Shown here: in pieces, positions 62,527 through 64,000 of the stretch | How positions within the stretch are numbered: the first letter of the stretch is position 1 | Layout: every line of letters starts with the position of its first letter | Source of the DNA: Leucobacter viscericola | GTDB taxonomy: Bacteria > Actinomycetota > Actinomycetes > Actinomycetales > Microbacteriaceae | Assembly (NCBI RefSeq): GCF_011299575.1 | Contig: NZ_CP049863.1 | Location: 2,976,001 to 3,040,000, forward strand | Reading direction: 5' to 3' | Length of the DNA stretch: 64,000 nt | Notes under the pieces: generated by a model | The model's input: the letters and a program-made list of their open reading frames with translations, nothing else | The model's database searches: none | Told to the model about the DNA's origin: nothing | Program-made: the position numbers and the translations under genes

Positions 62527-64000
62527 CTACTCGACAACGACCCGAATCTGCGAGACCTGCGGATCGGCCGCGCCACGCACGTAACCGGTTGAGGTCTGCG
62601 CAACCGCCTGCAAAAACGCGACCGTCTCTGCTGTGACCTCTTCGCCCGGCAAAAGATTTGGGATGCCCGGTGGGTAGGCCGCGAGAGAGTCGGCGCTGAT
62701 CCTGCCAACCGCGACGCTTGCCGGCACCAGCTCAGACTTCGCAAAGAACGCTTCCCGAGGCAGCAGGCGAGCGACCCCCGGCTCGGGCAGCGAGAGCGCG
62801 GCATCCCACGCAGCTGGAGCGTCGGCTTCCGCAGCAGCTCCTTCCCTTGAAACTGCAATCCGAGCGATGGCGCCGAGCAGCTGGTCCAGCTGAGGGCGCT
62901 TGCCCGCGCCAACGAGGGGCACGATGGTCGTCTGCGTCGACATCTCAACCCAGATGCCCTCTTCTGCGGCAAGCCGGATGCGAAGGTCGTGACCGGTCAT
63001 GCCGGTCGCCGTGATGTCGAGCGGAATGCGCAGTGGATCAAACGCGACGATGTCGGGGTAGTCGGCGAAGGTCTCGTCGATGAGGGTGCAAAGGTTATCT
63101 GCGCGCACCTGATCTCTGAACTCGGCGACGAGGGCGAGCGATGTTTCGATCCGCTCTGCTCCGTGCTGGAGTTCTTTGCGAGCCACGTCAATAGATGCGA
63201 GTAGGAGTGAGCTTTCGCTCGTTGAGGCCGTCATGCGGTAGGCGCGATCAAGCAGCGGCTCAAGCTCGTCAGCGAGCGCGGTGTTGCCGAGGTGGATCAC
63301 GGCGCTCTGGTGGAGCGAGGCCGCCATCTTGTGGGTGCTCATGATCACGATGTCAGCGCCCTGCTGCACGGGTGAGGCCGGCAGCTCGGGGTGAAACCCG
63401 AAATGCGCACCCCAGGCGCAGTCCACGATCAGGGCGGCTCCCGCCGCGTGCACGACGTCGGCAATCGCGGGGATATCGGCGACCGCACCAAAGTAGCTGG
63501 GGCTGACGACGTAGACCGCCGTGACCGGGCCGGGATGCGCAGTGATCGCCTGCTGAACGCTCTCCGCGGTGACGCAGTGCGCGATCCCGTTCTGCAGGTC
63601 GATGCTGGGAATGACGAAGCTGGACCGGAGCCCGGCCGCGATGACCCCGTCGATGATGCTCGAGTGGGCACTGCGCTGCAGCACGATGTCGCGACCCAGC
63701 TGGCCGATTGCCAGGGCGGCCGTTTTGTTGCCCTGGGAAGATCCGTTCGTCATGAACCAGGTTCGGCGAGCGCCCCACGCCTCGGCGGCAAGCTTTTCGG
63801 CTTGAACGCGGGGTGAATTTGCGCCGAGGTCGATGCCGCTGAGAAGGCCGGTGACGTCGAGCCCGAGGGCTTGCGATCCCAGAAGATCTTGCAGCCCTGC
63901 GGCGGATCCTTCTCCATCGGACTGATGACCGGGGATCAGAAGTGAGATGGGCTGGCGTTCGGCGTGACGCACGAGCGCCTCTGCGTAAGGTGCGTGGGCG
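62527..64000 (-). CDS. Orn/Lys/Arg decarboxylase family protein, 5' end cut by the window
   Basis: The visible part (about 490 codons) has the PLP-enzyme motifs TNGSSQGNKTAALA (residues about 75-90), the Asp-Ala-Trp region IVDCAWGAHFGFHPELPAS and the Schiff-base Lys in DIVIMSTHKMAASLHQSAV. The frame continues to the window edge as AHAPYAEALVRHAERQPISLL, so the true start lies beyond 64000. The fold matches the major domain of arginine/lysine/ornithine decarboxylases. Which amino acid is used is not evident. Confidence 0.93.
   Translation of the reverse strand, partial: AHAPYAEALVRHAERQPISLLIPGHQSDGEGSAAGLQDLLGSQALGLDVTGLLSGIDLGANSPRVQAEKLAAEAWGARRTWFMTNGSSQGNKTAALAIGQLGRDIVLQRSAHSSIIDGVIAAGLRSSFVIPSIDLQNGIAHCVTAESVQQAITAHPGPVTAVYVVSPSYFGAVADIPAIADVVHAAGAALIVDCAWGAHFGFHPELPASPVQQGADIVIMSTHKMAASLHQSAVIHLGNTALADELEPLLDRAYRMTASTSESSLLLASIDVARKELQHGAERIETSLALVAEFRDQVRADNLCTLIDETFADYPDIVAFDPLRIPLDITATGMTGHDLRIRLAAEEGIWVEMSTQTTIVPLVGAGKRPQLDQLLGAIARIAVSREGAAAEADAPAAWDAALSLPEPGVARLLPREAFFAKSELVPASVAVGRISADSLAAYPPGIPNLLPGEEVTAETVAFLQAVAQTSTGYVRGAADPQVSQIRVVVE

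Overview
The window is a gene-dense, GC-rich actinobacterial chromosome segment. Coding potential covers nearly all of it, GTG/TTG starts are common, and many neighbours overlap by 4 bases. Markers of Actinobacteria include a mycothiol conjugate amidase (Mca), a mycoredoxin, CarD, a SenX3-RegX3-PhoU locus, a PdtaS-type kinase, an Rv3235-like protein, a DUF4307 protein beside greA and mca, and CsoR. Gene content and order suggest the family Microbacteriaceae, possibly Leucobacter; the genus is an inference. I saw no rRNA, tRNA, CRISPR array, insertion sequence or prophage.

Layout. 0-9 kb: a methyltransferase, ispF-ispD (MEP isoprenoid pathway), carD, an exported lipoprotein, regX3-senX3 facing phoU across a Pho-box-like site, cysS-rlmB. 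9-15.5 kb: an Rv3235-like gene facing a PdtaS-type kinase, then a divergent PspC locus (membrane protein plus PspC-containing kinase and LuxR regulator) that looks like an envelope-stress system. 15.5-23.5 kb: a protein mannosyltransferase, proS, and a copper operon csoR-copZ-exported protein-copA. The csoR promoter carries two CsoR-type palindromes and faces a YiaA/YiaB membrane gene. 23.6-34.7 kb: the transcription/translation cluster nusA-rnpM-infB ... rbfA ... truB-ribF, split by a DUF805/VOC/AraC block between infB and rbfA and by mutY between rbfA and truB. 34.9-45 kb: a solitary SNF2 ATPase, pfk, mycoredoxin, a PiT phosphate transporter with a Pho-box-like site, an aldehyde dehydrogenase, an AI-2E exporter family protein, threonine ammonia-lyase, greA. 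45-51 kb: mca, recQ, an SRPBCC protein, two adjacent type II toxin-antitoxin modules (MazEF-like and HigBA-like), and a hemolysin III family protein. 51-58 kb: uppS, an SDR, then a purine/SAM by-product cluster: an MTA/SAH-deaminase-like amidohydrolase, DUF1801, a purine nucleoside phosphorylase, luxS and a short MTA/SAH-nucleosidase-like protein. 58-64 kb: an LATTG-anchored surface protein, an unusual family A DNA polymerase, and an Orn/Lys/Arg decarboxylase family gene cut by the window end.

The most notable items are: (1) the 52.9-57.4 kb cluster, which would support an inosine-type route for methylthioadenosine and S-adenosylhomocysteine salvage next to the LuxS route; (2) large near-perfect palindromes at 18.8, 56.0 and 58.3 kb without the features of ordinary terminators; (3) 11-nt-phased Pho-box-like repeats at two phosphate loci; (4) two abutting toxin-antitoxin operons with palindromic operators, at least one apparently leaderless; (5) a C10 tract directly before copZ.
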